Below are positions 1 to 8,141 of a stretch of 35,038 nucleotides of DNA, piece after piece. The stretch is taken from positions 1-35,038 of the forward strand of contig JALWYU010000099.1 of assembly GCA_026992635.1 (NCBI GenBank). The letters run 5' to 3'. The number at the start of each line of letters is the position of its first letter. Within the stretch, counting starts at the first letter, position 1. The stretch comes from Bacteroidota bacterium. GTDB lineage: Bacteria; Bacteroidota; Bacteroidia; JAADEI01. Below the pieces are notes generated by a model, which did not search any database, was not told the DNA's origin, and saw only the letters and a list, made by a program, of their open reading frames with translations. A program made the translations under genes and the position numbers.

Positions 1-190
1 GGAATATTGTGGTGGTATTTCTCCAAAAAACTTAAATCCGGGACAATCTCCCCACAAATCCTCTTGGCGGTTTCTTCTTGCCTCCCTACTTTATCCACTA
101 AGGAATTTCCATCCTGGCATGGTTTTTGCAACGACGAATTTTGGGGAGACGAATCCTGGGAGGATGGAAGGACGTTGGTGAAATCAGGGT
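1..190. other. 5' flanking region, no gene seen
   Basis: No convincing coding frame is visible. The track ORF at 7-216 has no recognisable features and overlaps the next gene. A loose promoter candidate for the plus-strand gene is TTG at 64-66, a 20-base gap, then TACTTTAT at 87-94, which matches four of the six fixed bases of the Bacteroidota TAnnTTTG element. This is weak and is offered only as a place to look. Confidence 0.3.
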
Positions 191-1369
191 GTGATGGACA
201 GGCAGTGCGCAACTGAGTTCTGGTGGAGAGGTTTCTTTGGGCTGACGGCAGTGGCGGGTTGTATCTGGATGGGCAGTGGCTTGAATGCACAGGTGGTGAT
301 TACCAGCAGTGTTTTACCAGAGCCTGGCGATTCCGTTCAGGTGGTACAGTACGCTCCGGGTTTTTTGAATTTGGCGTTGCAGACGGAGACGGGCGCCGGG
401 TATTTCTGGGATTATTCGGATCTGGTGGATTCCACGTATCGGATGGTATATTATCTGGATGTGCCCACTTCGTTTGTTTGGGCGTATCAAAATCCGATTT
501 TGTATCCGGAGAATGTGGCGTCGTATTGTATGCGGGACAGTCAGTCGCGGTTCTGGCAGACGCTGGATTCTATGGGTTTACCTATTGTGATTGGGAATAC
601 CTGGACGTTTTATCGGGTGGATGCCAATCGGTTTGTCATCACGGGGATTGGTGTGGAGATGAATGGTTTTCCCTTAGCGTTTCGGTATACGCCTATTGAC
701 ACGTTGTTTTTGTTGCCCACTTCGTTTGGGAATACGGTGAGTTCACTGGCAGAGTTCGGCGAACAGATTCCCGGGATTGGCTATTATGGAGGACGGATTC
801 AGCGGACGACCTGGATTGACGGATGGGGTACGCTCGTCACGCCCTTTGACACGTTTGACGTGGTGCGCATTCGGACCAGGACTATACGCTCCGACACGCT
901 TTATCTGGATTCGCTGGGTATTGGCTTTCGTTTTCCACCACGGACCGAGGAGGTGTACTGGTGGTATTCGCCAGTGTATTCCACGCCCGTCCTGGAACTA
1001 CAGGGTATTCCTGTAGGGAATAGTTCGGTTCAGGTTCGTCAGGTGATGTATGTGGATACGACGCGTCGGCAGGTGGTGAGTACAGGCGTTGCGGTTCCTC
1101 GTAGTGGAGCAAGTTTCCATGCTTGTTCGGAGCAGATTCGGCAACTGCGTCGTGTTCTGGCGGGTCAGACAGGTTCTTTCCCCTCGGAACTCCAGCACTG
1201 GGTCTTTTACACGGTAGGTGGTAAGCAACTGTCTGCAGAGCAGATCCTGAAGGGTTTTGTTGAGGATGGGACCCGTATGCGTTGGCAACCCTTAGCTGTT
1301 CGTGTAGAGGATCCCACTTGTCGGTATGCCACAGTCGTTGTGTTGCCCCAACCTGCCGTACAAAAGTAA
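191..1369 (+). CDS. Secreted protein of unknown function, possible degenerate T9SS C-terminal domain
   Basis: The family is not recognised. The N-terminus has a hydrophobic stretch (FFGLTAVAGCIWMGSGLNAQ) that reads as a signal peptide ending near residue 35, so the mature protein is probably periplasmic or surface-exposed. The body is rich in Thr, Tyr, Val and aromatic residues in alternating patterns, as in all-beta exported proteins. The last ~60 residues (WVFYTVGGKQL... then CRYATVVVLPQ) loosely resemble a type-A T9SS sorting domain, with a strand, Gly turn and closing hydrophobic strand; this is inference. Start is GTG at 191 with an in-frame ATG at 194, and either is possible. The gene is convergent with purF, 92 bases apart. 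No neighbour suggests a specific role. Confidence 0.7.
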   Translation: MMDRQCATEFWWRGFFGLTAVAGCIWMGSGLNAQVVITSSVLPEPGDSVQVVQYAPGFLNLALQTETGAGYFWDYSDLVDSTYRMVYYLDVPTSFVWAYQNPILYPENVASYCMRDSQSRFWQTLDSMGLPIVIGNTWTFYRVDANRFVITGIGVEMNGFPLAFRYTPIDTLFLLPTSFGNTVSSLAEFGEQIPGIGYYGGRIQRTTWIDGWGTLVTPFDTFDVVRIRTRTIRSDTLYLDSLGIGFRFPPRTEEVYWWYSPVYSTPVLELQGIPVGNSSVQVRQVMYVDTTRRQVVSTGVAVPRSGASFHACSEQIRQLRRVLAGQTGSFPSELQHWVFYTVGGKQLSAEQILKGFVEDGTRMRWQPLAVRVEDPTCRYATVVVLPQPAVQK

Positions 1370-1461
1370 CACAGGCACTGCGAGTTTGATGATGGCGTGG
1401 GCGTATACACGACGCGAATGGATTGCGCCACCACAGCGACGATGACCGCGCCAGCCCCTCC

Positions 1462-3183
1462 TCACAGCACCAGTTCGTATGGACGGCGGTGACGGACCTC
1501 CACGTAATCCAAGAATGCCTGGGCAACCATTCGCCGTCCTCCAGGCGTGGGGTATTCCCCGGTAAAGTACCAGTCGCCACGATGATGGGGAATCGCCCGG
1601 TGTAACCCAGCCACCGACTGATAGACAATAATCAGTTCAGGGGCAAAAGCACGTGGACGGACCAGCCGGGCAATCTCCCGGGAAATCTCCTCTTCGCGAA
1701 AGAGGGCATACAGCTGCTGAACCGGATTCATGTGGGGCTCCCGCGCCTGAACCACCTGTTGACATTCTTCAATGACCCGTTCAAAGAGCTCGGTTTTCCT
1801 GCCAGAACGCGTCAGCAGGGAAACCACCGCCTGAAAAGCAATCAGTTCATCCAGCCGGCTCATGTCTATCCCGTAAAAATCCGGATAGCGAATCTGGGGG
1901 GCAGAGGATACGAAAATGATCCGGCGCGGCGCTAAATGCGCCAGCGTCGTTAAGATGCTCTCACGCAGCGTAGTCCCCCGAACAATGGAATCATCAATCA
2001 CCACCAGCGTATGAAAAGTACCTGGGGCAAACCATGTCAAATCGTACACGTGCCGCACCAGAATAGAGCGATGTTCTTCCCGAGAGATAAACGTCCGGAG
2101 GCGTGTGTCCTTCACCAGAAGCTTGACACGGCGCACGGGCTGACCCAGCAACTCGGAAATCCGATCCGTCAAACCCAGAAAAGCGGGTTCCGCCGTATTG
2201 GGCACGTACGAAAAGGCGATTTTCTCCACGGGGGTATTCCGGACCAGCGGTAATACGCGTCCCGCCAGTTCTGCCCCCAAGCGATAGCGCTCCTCGTAGA
2301 TCGCCGGGTCAGAAGGACGCGAAAAGTAGATCCGCTCAAATGAGCAGGCGTACACGCGTGAGGCAGACTGCCGAATCCGTACTAAAGCCGGTGTGCCATC
2401 TTCGTCCACGATTAAGGCTTTGCCCGGCGGCACTTCCTCAATCTCACTCAGTGAGACGGAAAATGCTGTAGAGAGGGCGCCACGCTCCGAGGCACAGGCA
2501 ATAAACCTTTCATTGACTGTGAAGTACGCCGGTCGGATCCCCCAGGGATCCCGATAGACAAAGCAAGTACCCGTGCCAGTACCTCCAATGAATGCCCATC
2601 CCCCATCCCAGAGTACGGAACACTCTTTGAGGGCATCCGCAACCGATGCCCCCTGCTGAATCCAGAAAGCAAAGTGGGTTGCCAGTAAGAAAGTGTCCGA
2701 CGTATGGGGCGGGGAAATCCGATGGCGACGCAAAAAACTCCATACCTCCTGGATGTTGGTCAGGTTGAAGTTGCCGGCAAAGAAAATAGTCTGTGCGCGC
2801 TGGAGGGCGGGCAAGACGATGGGCTGGCAAGCCTCCAGGGAATACCCCCCGTAAGTCCCATAGCGCACGTGCCCGGCAAAGCACGTCCCCTGTAAAGGCG
2901 GAGCATTTTCGGACAGGGCACGATGAACCTTTTGCAGGAGCGTGTCAAAGGGGTCGGCTTCCGGAACCTTCACCGCCAAGTAGTAGGGCTGACCCGCAGG
3001 CGCACCCGGGTGCAACGCCAGGAAACCCGCACCATCCTGCCCCCGATTCCGTTGTTTTTGCATCAGGAGAAGGAAGCGCAAAGCCGGGTGAGGTGCTAAG
3101 GATTCCCGAGCCACCACCGGATCCCCGCGCAGGATCAGCAAGCCAATTCCACAGTGGTGTTTGGCTTCAATGGCTTTAGAGAT
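1462..3183 (-). CDS. purF: Amidophosphoribosyltransferase, no canonical start codon upstream of the catalytic Cys
   Basis: This enzyme makes 5-phosphoribosylamine from PRPP and glutamine, the first committed step of purine synthesis. The glutaminase half has RNRGQDGAGF and AGHVRYGTYGG. The phosphoribosyltransferase half has the PRPP loop VVIDDSIVRGTT (near residues 393-404) and SSAPQIRYPDFYGIDM, as in Bacteroidota members. The ORF track begins at a TTG at 3141, but the frame upstream reads KHHCGIG, placing the Ntn-type nucleophile Cys at 3153-3151, before that TTG. Between the in-frame cinA stop (TAA, 3204-3202) and this Cys there is no ATG, GTG, TTG or CTG. The only near-cognate codons are ATC (3183) and ATT (3171). 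I chose ATC, which gives a 10-residue leader (SKAIEAKHHC) like that of relatives, presumably removed to free the Cys. The function call is firm; the start is not. Confidence 0.92.
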   Translation of the reverse strand: MSKAIEAKHHCGIGLLILRGDPVVARESLAPHPALRFLLLMQKQRNRGQDGAGFLALHPGAPAGQPYYLAVKVPEADPFDTLLQKVHRALSENAPPLQGTCFAGHVRYGTYGGYSLEACQPIVLPALQRAQTIFFAGNFNLTNIQEVWSFLRRHRISPPHTSDTFLLATHFAFWIQQGASVADALKECSVLWDGGWAFIGGTGTGTCFVYRDPWGIRPAYFTVNERFIACASERGALSTAFSVSLSEIEEVPPGKALIVDEDGTPALVRIRQSASRVYACSFERIYFSRPSDPAIYEERYRLGAELAGRVLPLVRNTPVEKIAFSYVPNTAEPAFLGLTDRISELLGQPVRRVKLLVKDTRLRTFISREEHRSILVRHVYDLTWFAPGTFHTLVVIDDSIVRGTTLRESILTTLAHLAPRRIIFVSSAPQIRYPDFYGIDMSRLDELIAFQAVVSLLTRSGRKTELFERVIEECQQVVQAREPHMNPVQQLYALFREEEISREIARLVRPRAFAPELIIVYQSVAGLHRAIPHHRGDWYFTGEYPTPGGRRMVAQAFLDYVEVRHRRPYELVL

Positions 3184-3201
3184 TTTGCCCTGTAGTGAAG
3201 A

Positions 3202-4560
3202 TTAACGTTTTTGCTCCCCGGGAAGGTTCATCCAAGCCTGGATTAGATCCGCGTCGGGCAATCCCTCTAATTGTCGGCGTAGCCATTCTAAGGCAATGAT
3301 TGTTGCTCGCCGAATAACCTCTAATCGGTCAGTACCCAGCCAGACACGGGTACTTTGCGTCTGACCCGGCGTTACCACCGCGATACACACGGTGCCGACG
3401 GGTGTTGTCGTACTCCCTCCCGAGGGACCAGCAATCCCCGTAGTGGCAAGCGCACAGTCCGCACCAAATTGACGCGCAACGTTTTCTGCCATTGCCCGGG
3501 CAACCGCTTCTGAAACCACGCCCTCCCTGTGAATAACACGTTGGGGTACGTCCAGCCACCGTTCCTTAATCTCTGTGTGGTAGGCAACCACGCCTCCCAC
3601 AAAGTAGTCGCTACTGCCCGGAATGGCTGTAATACAGTGGGCGAGATATCCGCCTGTACAGCTCTCGGCAAGGGCAAGCGTATAGCCCCGCATACGCAGT
3701 GCTTCGCCAACGACCGCCGCAAGTGCAACCCCTGCTTCTTCTGCATACACACGGTGCCCCAGGTATTTTCGGATTTCCCCGGCAAGTGCCCGACCACTAT
3801 CTGCCTGATGCTCCGGCGCACGAACCACCACATCCACCAGAATATCATTCGGATAAAAACCGACCTCCACCGAATCGGGCACTTCCGCCACCACCTCCTC
3901 AGGAATGCACTTCTGAACATGCGCTTCCACAAATCCTGCCGTACGGAACGTCCACTGGAGGACGCGCATCAATCGCCATTCCCGCTGCAAGCGCGGGAGT
4001 ACACTCTCCTGAAAAATCGCACGCATCTCAGCCGGAACGCCCGGCAATGCTACGAACACTGCCTCTGGCGTTTTCAGCCAGATACCGGGTGCCGACCCTA
4101 TGGGATTCTCTAAGGGTTCCGCCCCCTCGGGCAACAACGCCTGAACGCGCAGGCTTTCCTCTGCTTCCGACAAGCCCAATTGCCGCGCATACCTGCGTAC
4201 GATTTGCCATGCCCCCTCATCAAAGCGCAACCCACGACCCGTAAAACGCGACAGTGCCGGACGCGTCCGATCGTCAGGCGTCCCGCCCAGCCCACCGGTC
4301 AACACCACCAGATTGGCAAAGCGCGATGCTTCTCCCAGGGCATGGACTATGGCATCTTCGTCATCGGGAACGACACTTCCCCCTACGACTCGTCCTCCTG
4401 CCTCCGAAATCCGATGCGCCAGCCATGTAAAATTTCCATTGGGTGTCCTCCCCGTAAGCAACTCATTGCCAATGCTGAGAATCCAGGCGCGCAGATCAGT
4501 CCGTATCGTTTCTTGTGTGTCGGATTGCAGACTTTGAACCACCTGCCCCTGATCCGTCAT
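3202..4560 (-). CDS. cinA: CinA family protein (competence/damage-inducible, nicotinamide-nucleotide amidase type)
   Basis: CinA has an N-terminal molybdopterin-binding-like (COG1058) domain and a C-terminal amidase domain that, in known members, deamidates NMN in pyridine nucleotide salvage. The N-terminal domain shows AWILSIGNELLTGRTPNGN and LTGGLGGTPDDRTRPAL. The C-terminal domain shows ALAESCTGGYLAHCIT, VVAYHTEIKERWL, and ATTGIAGPSGG with PVGTVCIAV. Both domains look complete; 452 residues is slightly longer than typical. The ORF track starts at 4656 inside rng, but the ATG at 4560 is preferred: it follows an AAAGGA ribosome-binding site by eight bases and lies 4 bases after the rng stop. 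It is probably translationally coupled to rng. purF follows in the same frame directly after the TAA. Confidence 0.95.
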   Translation of the reverse strand: MTDQGQVVQSLQSDTQETIRTDLRAWILSIGNELLTGRTPNGNFTWLAHRISEAGGRVVGGSVVPDDEDAIVHALGEASRFANLVVLTGGLGGTPDDRTRPALSRFTGRGLRFDEGAWQIVRRYARQLGLSEAEESLRVQALLPEGAEPLENPIGSAPGIWLKTPEAVFVALPGVPAEMRAIFQESVLPRLQREWRLMRVLQWTFRTAGFVEAHVQKCIPEEVVAEVPDSVEVGFYPNDILVDVVVRAPEHQADSGRALAGEIRKYLGHRVYAEEAGVALAAVVGEALRMRGYTLALAESCTGGYLAHCITAIPGSSDYFVGGVVAYHTEIKERWLDVPQRVIHREGVVSEAVARAMAENVARQFGADCALATTGIAGPSGGSTTTPVGTVCIAVVTPGQTQSTRVWLGTDRLEVIRRATIIALEWLRRQLEGLPDADLIQAWMNLPGEQKR

Positions 4561-4564
4561 GGCG

Positions 4565-6382
4565 CTATCCTTTCCGGGAAGACGAAGACGACGAAGAAGA
4601 CGAAGCCCCTCGGGAGGACGCCCTCCGACTCCGCACACTGCTACTGCTGCTGCCACCGACCGAGCTCCTCGCCTGTTGTTGTTGCTGCTGTTGCCGCGAC
4701 AAAATCCGGCGCTGCAACAATGGGCTGGAAGAGGTTGCGCGTGTCCGGCTCTTCGTGGGTTTCAATACCTGATAATTCTCGCCAATGGAGGTGATTGCTT
4801 GCTGACGCTTGCGCGTCTCCACGGGCAACGAAGGAATCAACTGGAATTCCATAGGACGCAGCTCAGGCACCGGACGAAACCGAAGCCAGCAACGCAACCG
4901 CAAAGACAAACGCAATGCCCTTGACGGAAACCCCACTTTGTACAAACTGTAAATCTCCGGAGAAACCCGCACAGTACACACCCACTTGCGTGGATAGGCT
5001 TTTCGCCACTCCAGCAAATACCGTTCAATGGTTCGGAGCAGAACGCTGGCAGAAGGTGCACTGCCCGTACCATCGCACCAGGGACAATCCACCTTTATAG
5101 ATGGAGGTACGTACGTTCTCTCTCGCGTCATCTGCAAAATGTTGAATCGTGTAAGTGGCAGAATCACATGTTTGGCTTTATCCACCTGCATGTACTTCTG
5201 GAAGGTCTGATACACTTCGTTGCGGCTTTCGCGCTTTTTCATGTCAATGAAGTCAATCAGGATCAAGCCACCCAGATCGCGCAACCGGATTTGTCGGGCA
5301 ATTTCTTTGCACGCCAGCAGATTAATCTTGAGCGCAGTGAGTTCTTGCGACCCTTCCCGGGGCACGTAACTCCCTGAATTCACGTCAATCACATGAAAAG
5401 CCTCCGTCCGGTCAATCACTAAGTACGCACCCTCGGGCAACGGAACCACCCGCGAATACGCCAGCTGAATCTGTTCCTGAACCTTGTAAAAATCAAAAAG
5501 GGGCGTAGAAGGCTGGTGCAACCGCAACTTATCCACCAGATTGGGCACCTCCTGCTTCAAATATTCACGCACCTCTTCGTACGTTTCCCGGTCGTCAATC
5601 ACAATCCGCGTAACCTGATCCGGCAGCAAATCCCGCAAAATTGTATGCAGCCGATTGGGCTCCCGGTAAATACGTTGCGGGACAAGGCGCCCACGACGAT
5701 ATTGCTCCGATAACGCACGCACACGATTCACTATAGACTGCCAGATAGAACGCAACTGCTGGAACTCTTCAACAAATTCCCGTTCCGTCGCATATTGCGC
5801 TGCCGTCCGGGCAATGATTCCAAACAACGGATGACTGTTCCGCTCAATGAATCGGCGCAACCGCGCACGAATTCGCCGATCCTTGATCTTCCGCGAAATC
5901 CCTTTCACATCCTGAAAAGGATGCAAGACCAGATACCTGCCCGCCAACGCATATTCACATGAGACGCGCGGACCCTTGGATTCCACCGGCTCTTTCTTAA
6001 CCTGGACAGGCAGGAAAATATCTTCCTTAAGTACCTCCGTAATGTTGCCCGTTGCCTTCGTCTGCGGCTCAATCTTGAAGTCTTCCAGGAATGGCGACAG
6101 TTTTTTTCCCGCGAGCAGTTCCGAGAAAAACCGGACGATCGTCCGAATGTTCGGCGTCAAATCTGAGTAATGCAGGAAGCCATCGCGTTCAAACCCCAGA
6201 TCCACAAACGCCACGTTCAATCCGCCGGACACCCGACGAATCCGTCCTAAGAAAATATCCCCGACCGCTAAGGGTTTTTCCAGCTTCTCGCGAATGTACG
6301 AAACCAGTAAACCATCCTCCGTAATCGCTATGTGAATTTCGTCTTGCTGCCTGTCGCGATGAATCAGGACTAACCGTTCCAT
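4565..6382 (-). CDS. rng: Ribonuclease E/G family endoribonuclease
   Basis: This is a single-strand-specific, 5'-end-sensing endoribonuclease for rRNA maturation and mRNA decay. The opening QDEIHIAITEDGLLVSYIRE is followed by an S1-like RNA-binding domain (about residues 38-125). The catalytic DNase I-like region has VIDVNSGSYV (Asp333, Asn335) and GGLILIDFIDM (Asp377), the magnesium-binding positions of the family. CPWCDGTG at about 433-440 is the Zn-link cysteine motif. The last ~45 residues are unusual low complexity: seven Gln in a row followed by Ser/Arg-rich sequence, encoded by trinucleotide repeats and probably a disordered RNA-binding tail. Start is ATG at 6382. A 430-base gene-poor stretch lies upstream; cinA begins 4 bases after the stop. 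Confidence 0.96.
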   Translation of the reverse strand: MERLVLIHRDRQQDEIHIAITEDGLLVSYIREKLEKPLAVGDIFLGRIRRVSGGLNVAFVDLGFERDGFLHYSDLTPNIRTIVRFFSELLAGKKLSPFLEDFKIEPQTKATGNITEVLKEDIFLPVQVKKEPVESKGPRVSCEYALAGRYLVLHPFQDVKGISRKIKDRRIRARLRRFIERNSHPLFGIIARTAAQYATEREFVEEFQQLRSIWQSIVNRVRALSEQYRRGRLVPQRIYREPNRLHTILRDLLPDQVTRIVIDDRETYEEVREYLKQEVPNLVDKLRLHQPSTPLFDFYKVQEQIQLAYSRVVPLPEGAYLVIDRTEAFHVIDVNSGSYVPREGSQELTALKINLLACKEIARQIRLRDLGGLILIDFIDMKKRESRNEVYQTFQKYMQVDKAKHVILPLTRFNILQMTRERTYVPPSIKVDCPWCDGTGSAPSASVLLRTIERYLLEWRKAYPRKWVCTVRVSPEIYSLYKVGFPSRALRLSLRLRCWLRFRPVPELRPMEFQLIPSLPVETRKRQQAITSIGENYQVLKPTKSRTRATSSSPLLQRRILSRQQQQQQQARSSVGGSSSSSVRSRRASSRGASSSSSSSSSRKG

Positions 6383-6812
6383 GATTCACAGAGTTTTTTA
6401 CCGCGCTGCCTGAGACAGACACACTCCCTGAACAAGCACCCACAATACCACCCCACCAGGAACCACAAGAATCCGCCACACTAACGCCAGAAGCCACAAC
6501 CCCAGCACATTGCCAGAAAGACAGGAAAACAATGTGCGGACAGTTGGCGACCTCACCACCACCAAGAGTGCCCACCGAACTGGCGTTCAACCCCGGTGGA
6601 CCTTTACCCCGAGCACACCACCACCTTCCTGAACGATTCATCCTTCCGCACCGCTTCATGGATTTACCCACTGCCCATCACCAGAAGGATTCAGAGCGGC
6701 ATATACAACTTGCCTGGGTTTTCCAATCCATTGTCTGGGGAAACCAATCAACACCTTAGACAACTTGTACGTCAGCGGTTCCCCACTTCTTCCAGCCTGA
6801 AATGCCAACACC
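6383..6812 (-). other. 430-base spacer upstream of rng, no firm gene
   Basis: No ORF here is convincing. The track ORF 6189-6671 is Gly/Ser/Trp-rich, runs into rng and lacks any family signature. One minus frame (6565 to 6398, TTG start, about 55 codons) encodes a hydrophobic segment, NVLGLWLLALVWRILVVPGG, that would suit a membrane protein C-terminus. A fragment just upstream in another frame (QVVYAALNPSGDGQWVNP) also looks protein-like. This could be a decayed gene or noncoding leader of rng. I see no good TAnnTTTG promoter. Confidence 0.3.
6398..6565 (-). CDS. Doubtful short hydrophobic ORF
   Basis: A TTG-initiated frame of 55 codons ending in TAA, 15 bases before the rng start. It predicts one or two membrane segments (LGLWLLALVWRILVVPGGVVLWVLV) and a short polar end (CLSQAAR). 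Frame-compatible codon use is plausible, but no start codon with a ribosome-binding site and no family were recognised. It may be a genuine small membrane protein, the tail of a frameshifted gene, or chance in GT-rich sequence. Confidence 0.22.
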   Translation of the reverse strand: MVVVRSPTVRTLFSCLSGNVLGLWLLALVWRILVVPGGVVLWVLVQGVCLSQAAR

Positions 6813-6911
6813 CTAAGCCTTGTATTTGGTTTTGTATCGCATTTTCTTCCTGCGCTTCTTCAACTTGTGTTTATTCATTTTCTTCCGTTTGCGCTTCCTG
6901 CCGCAGGGCAT
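6813..6911 (-). CDS. 32-aa basic COX24/AURKAIP1-like ribosome-associated protein
   Basis: Not in the ORF track as a separate gene; it is the tail of the 81-aa frame 6813-7058. Starting at ATG 6911 it reads MPCGRKRKRKKMNKHKLKKR followed by RKKMRYKTKYKA. More than half of the residues are Lys or Arg, and the order GRKRKRKKMNKHK...KKRRKKMRYK matches the short bacterial proteins annotated as AURKAIP1/COX24 domain, common in Bacteroidota and related to mitochondrial ribosomal protein mS38. The likely role is a small ribosomal accessory protein (family knowledge plus inference). It overlaps the 3' end of the upstream gene by 41 bases in another frame. The possible ribosome-binding site (CCGGAAGCC) is weak. 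Confidence 0.8.
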   Translation of the reverse strand: MPCGRKRKRKKMNKHKLKKRRKKMRYKTKYKA

Positions 6912-7755
6912 GGCTTCCGGATTTTTCCACTTTTCCAGAGTCTTCGGATGCATTGAGTGTAACGTCAGCAGACGGAACAAATGTTTCAGGATTTCGTGCA
7001 GTGCTGTGGCGAAGCAACAGATTAACGATCCACTGGAGTTGCTGGCGACCAACTCCACCCCTCACAAAAGTGGTATCTGCCTCTGAGTCAGGCAGGAACC
7101 CCTCCCAACCCACCGCATGACCAATGAATGCAACCAGTGCCCTGTTGACAGAATCTTCAGGGTCCATTCGCCACAAAGTCAGTGCAATTTCGCGAGCAGT
7201 TACCGTATCCCCCACCACCCAGGCAGCCACCGCCACCGTCCAAACCCAGCGTTTCCACGAAGGACGATGACGCCATTGCATCGCCCCTCCCTGCAACCGA
7301 AGAAGGGTTACAGCACGCATTGCCAGGGCATGCAACCGATCGCCTCCATAGCGCAAAAACAACCGCAAATACGCAAGAGGCAACCATATATAACACGAGT
7401 CTAACGACACATTGCGCACCACCACCTGCTCACACACAAAAAAACGCCACCAGAACGTGGTATCTTCCTGCCACAGGGCTTCCGTAACAGGCTGCTCCCC
7501 TTTACGGACGGCATCCAGCCACGACAGACGCCGTACCCACTCCTCCTGACCTGACCCGGCACTGAACAGGGAATCACGCCAGGCAACCCACGGATCCCAC
7601 CCTCCAGAACCCGTATCTCCTGGCGCCAGTGCCGAGCCCACAGGAATAATCCATGCCCCAAGCCCCGCACACACCACAATAACCACTACCCACACACCAG
7701 TGGTGATCAGGGGGGCATGCCCCCTCCCCTTCGCAATGACACCCACCTTGTTCAC
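6871..7755 (-). CDS. Membrane-anchored protein of unknown function between HU and rng
   Basis: The family is not recognised. The N-terminus has a short basic segment then one membrane helix (TTGVWVVVIVVCAGLGAWII), followed by a largely helical, Trp-rich soluble region. A second hydrophobic stretch (WVWTVAVAAWVVG) lies mid-protein. The spacing of helices (LAYLRLFLRYGGDRLHALAMRAV; AREIALTLWRMDPEDSVNRALV) would suit tetratricopeptide-like repeats, but no clear TPR consensus is visible. The C-terminus is charged and probably disordered. Start is GTG at 7755, 10 bases after the HU stop; GTG at 7746 is an alternative. Its place inside the HU-rng block suggests co-expression. The reading frame is solid; function is unknown. 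Confidence 0.68.
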   Translation of the reverse strand: MNKVGVIAKGRGHAPLITTGVWVVVIVVCAGLGAWIIPVGSALAPGDTGSGGWDPWVAWRDSLFSAGSGQEEWVRRLSWLDAVRKGEQPVTEALWQEDTTFWWRFFVCEQVVVRNVSLDSCYIWLPLAYLRLFLRYGGDRLHALAMRAVTLLRLQGGAMQWRHRPSWKRWVWTVAVAAWVVGDTVTAREIALTLWRMDPEDSVNRALVAFIGHAVGWEGFLPDSEADTTFVRGGVGRQQLQWIVNLLLRHSTARNPETFVPSADVTLNASEDSGKVEKSGSHALRQEAQTEENE

Positions 7756-7765
7756 CGGGCTCAGC

Positions 7766-8080
7766 TTATTCTGCTTTTTCAGCCCTTTCAGCCTCTTCCT
7801 TCAAGCCTTCCAGGACCGCCCGCTTGAAATTCGGGTAAGGACGAAAACCAGGCACAAATCGCGCGGGCACCACAATGGGCTTGCCCCGGTTGATGTCCCG
7901 CGCAACGCGCCGCCGTTGCAACTTGGGGTAAAACACCCCAAAGTTCCGGAAGATGACCGGGTTGCCCCGAGCCACCTCGTCAATGATCACATTGAGGAGT
8001 TCCTCAATGACGAGCCGAACCTGCGAAGCGGGTAAGCCCGTCCGTCGTGCAACCTCTGCGATCGCTTCTTTCCGACGCAT
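7766..8080 (-). CDS. HU/IHF family DNA-binding protein
   Basis: A small nucleoid protein that bends DNA as a dimer. The N-terminal helical body reads MRRKEAIAEVARRTGLPASQ...VIEELLNVIIDEVARGN, then FRNFGVF starts the beta sheet, and ARDINRGKPIVVPARFVPGF is the DNA-contacting arm. The acidic/Lys C-terminus (EEAERAEKAE) is slightly extended. The ORF track extends to 8284 through rnpB, which is spurious. ATG at 8080 is preferred over ATG at 8086 because an AAAAGAG site sits six bases before it. It lies 61 bases downstream of the rnpB 3' end and may be co-transcribed with rnpB or have its own promoter in that gap; a T-rich run is present there but no clear promoter. Confidence 0.93.
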   Translation of the reverse strand: MRRKEAIAEVARRTGLPASQVRLVIEELLNVIIDEVARGNPVIFRNFGVFYPKLQRRRVARDINRGKPIVVPARFVPGFRPYPNFKRAVLEGLKEEAERAEKAE

Positions 8081-8141
8081 GTTCATCTCTTTTATGAGAT
8101 ACTTTCCATGGGTAAGGTAAGGCAGAAAAAACAAATACCTG

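Noticed and set aside
1370-1461. Terminator between the convergent first gene and purF
   Set aside because: Only weak pairings (TGGCG/CGCCA) without a T-tract; not enough to claim.
882-1628. 248-aa minus-strand ORF
   Set aside because: Antisense to the secreted protein and overlapping the real purF frame; composition is atypical.
3141-3141. TTG as the purF start, as in the ORF track
   Set aside because: It would remove the catalytic Cys and the conserved HCGI segment.
4560-4656. cinA start at 4656
   Set aside because: It overlaps the low-complexity end of rng; ATG 4560 has a good ribosome-binding site.
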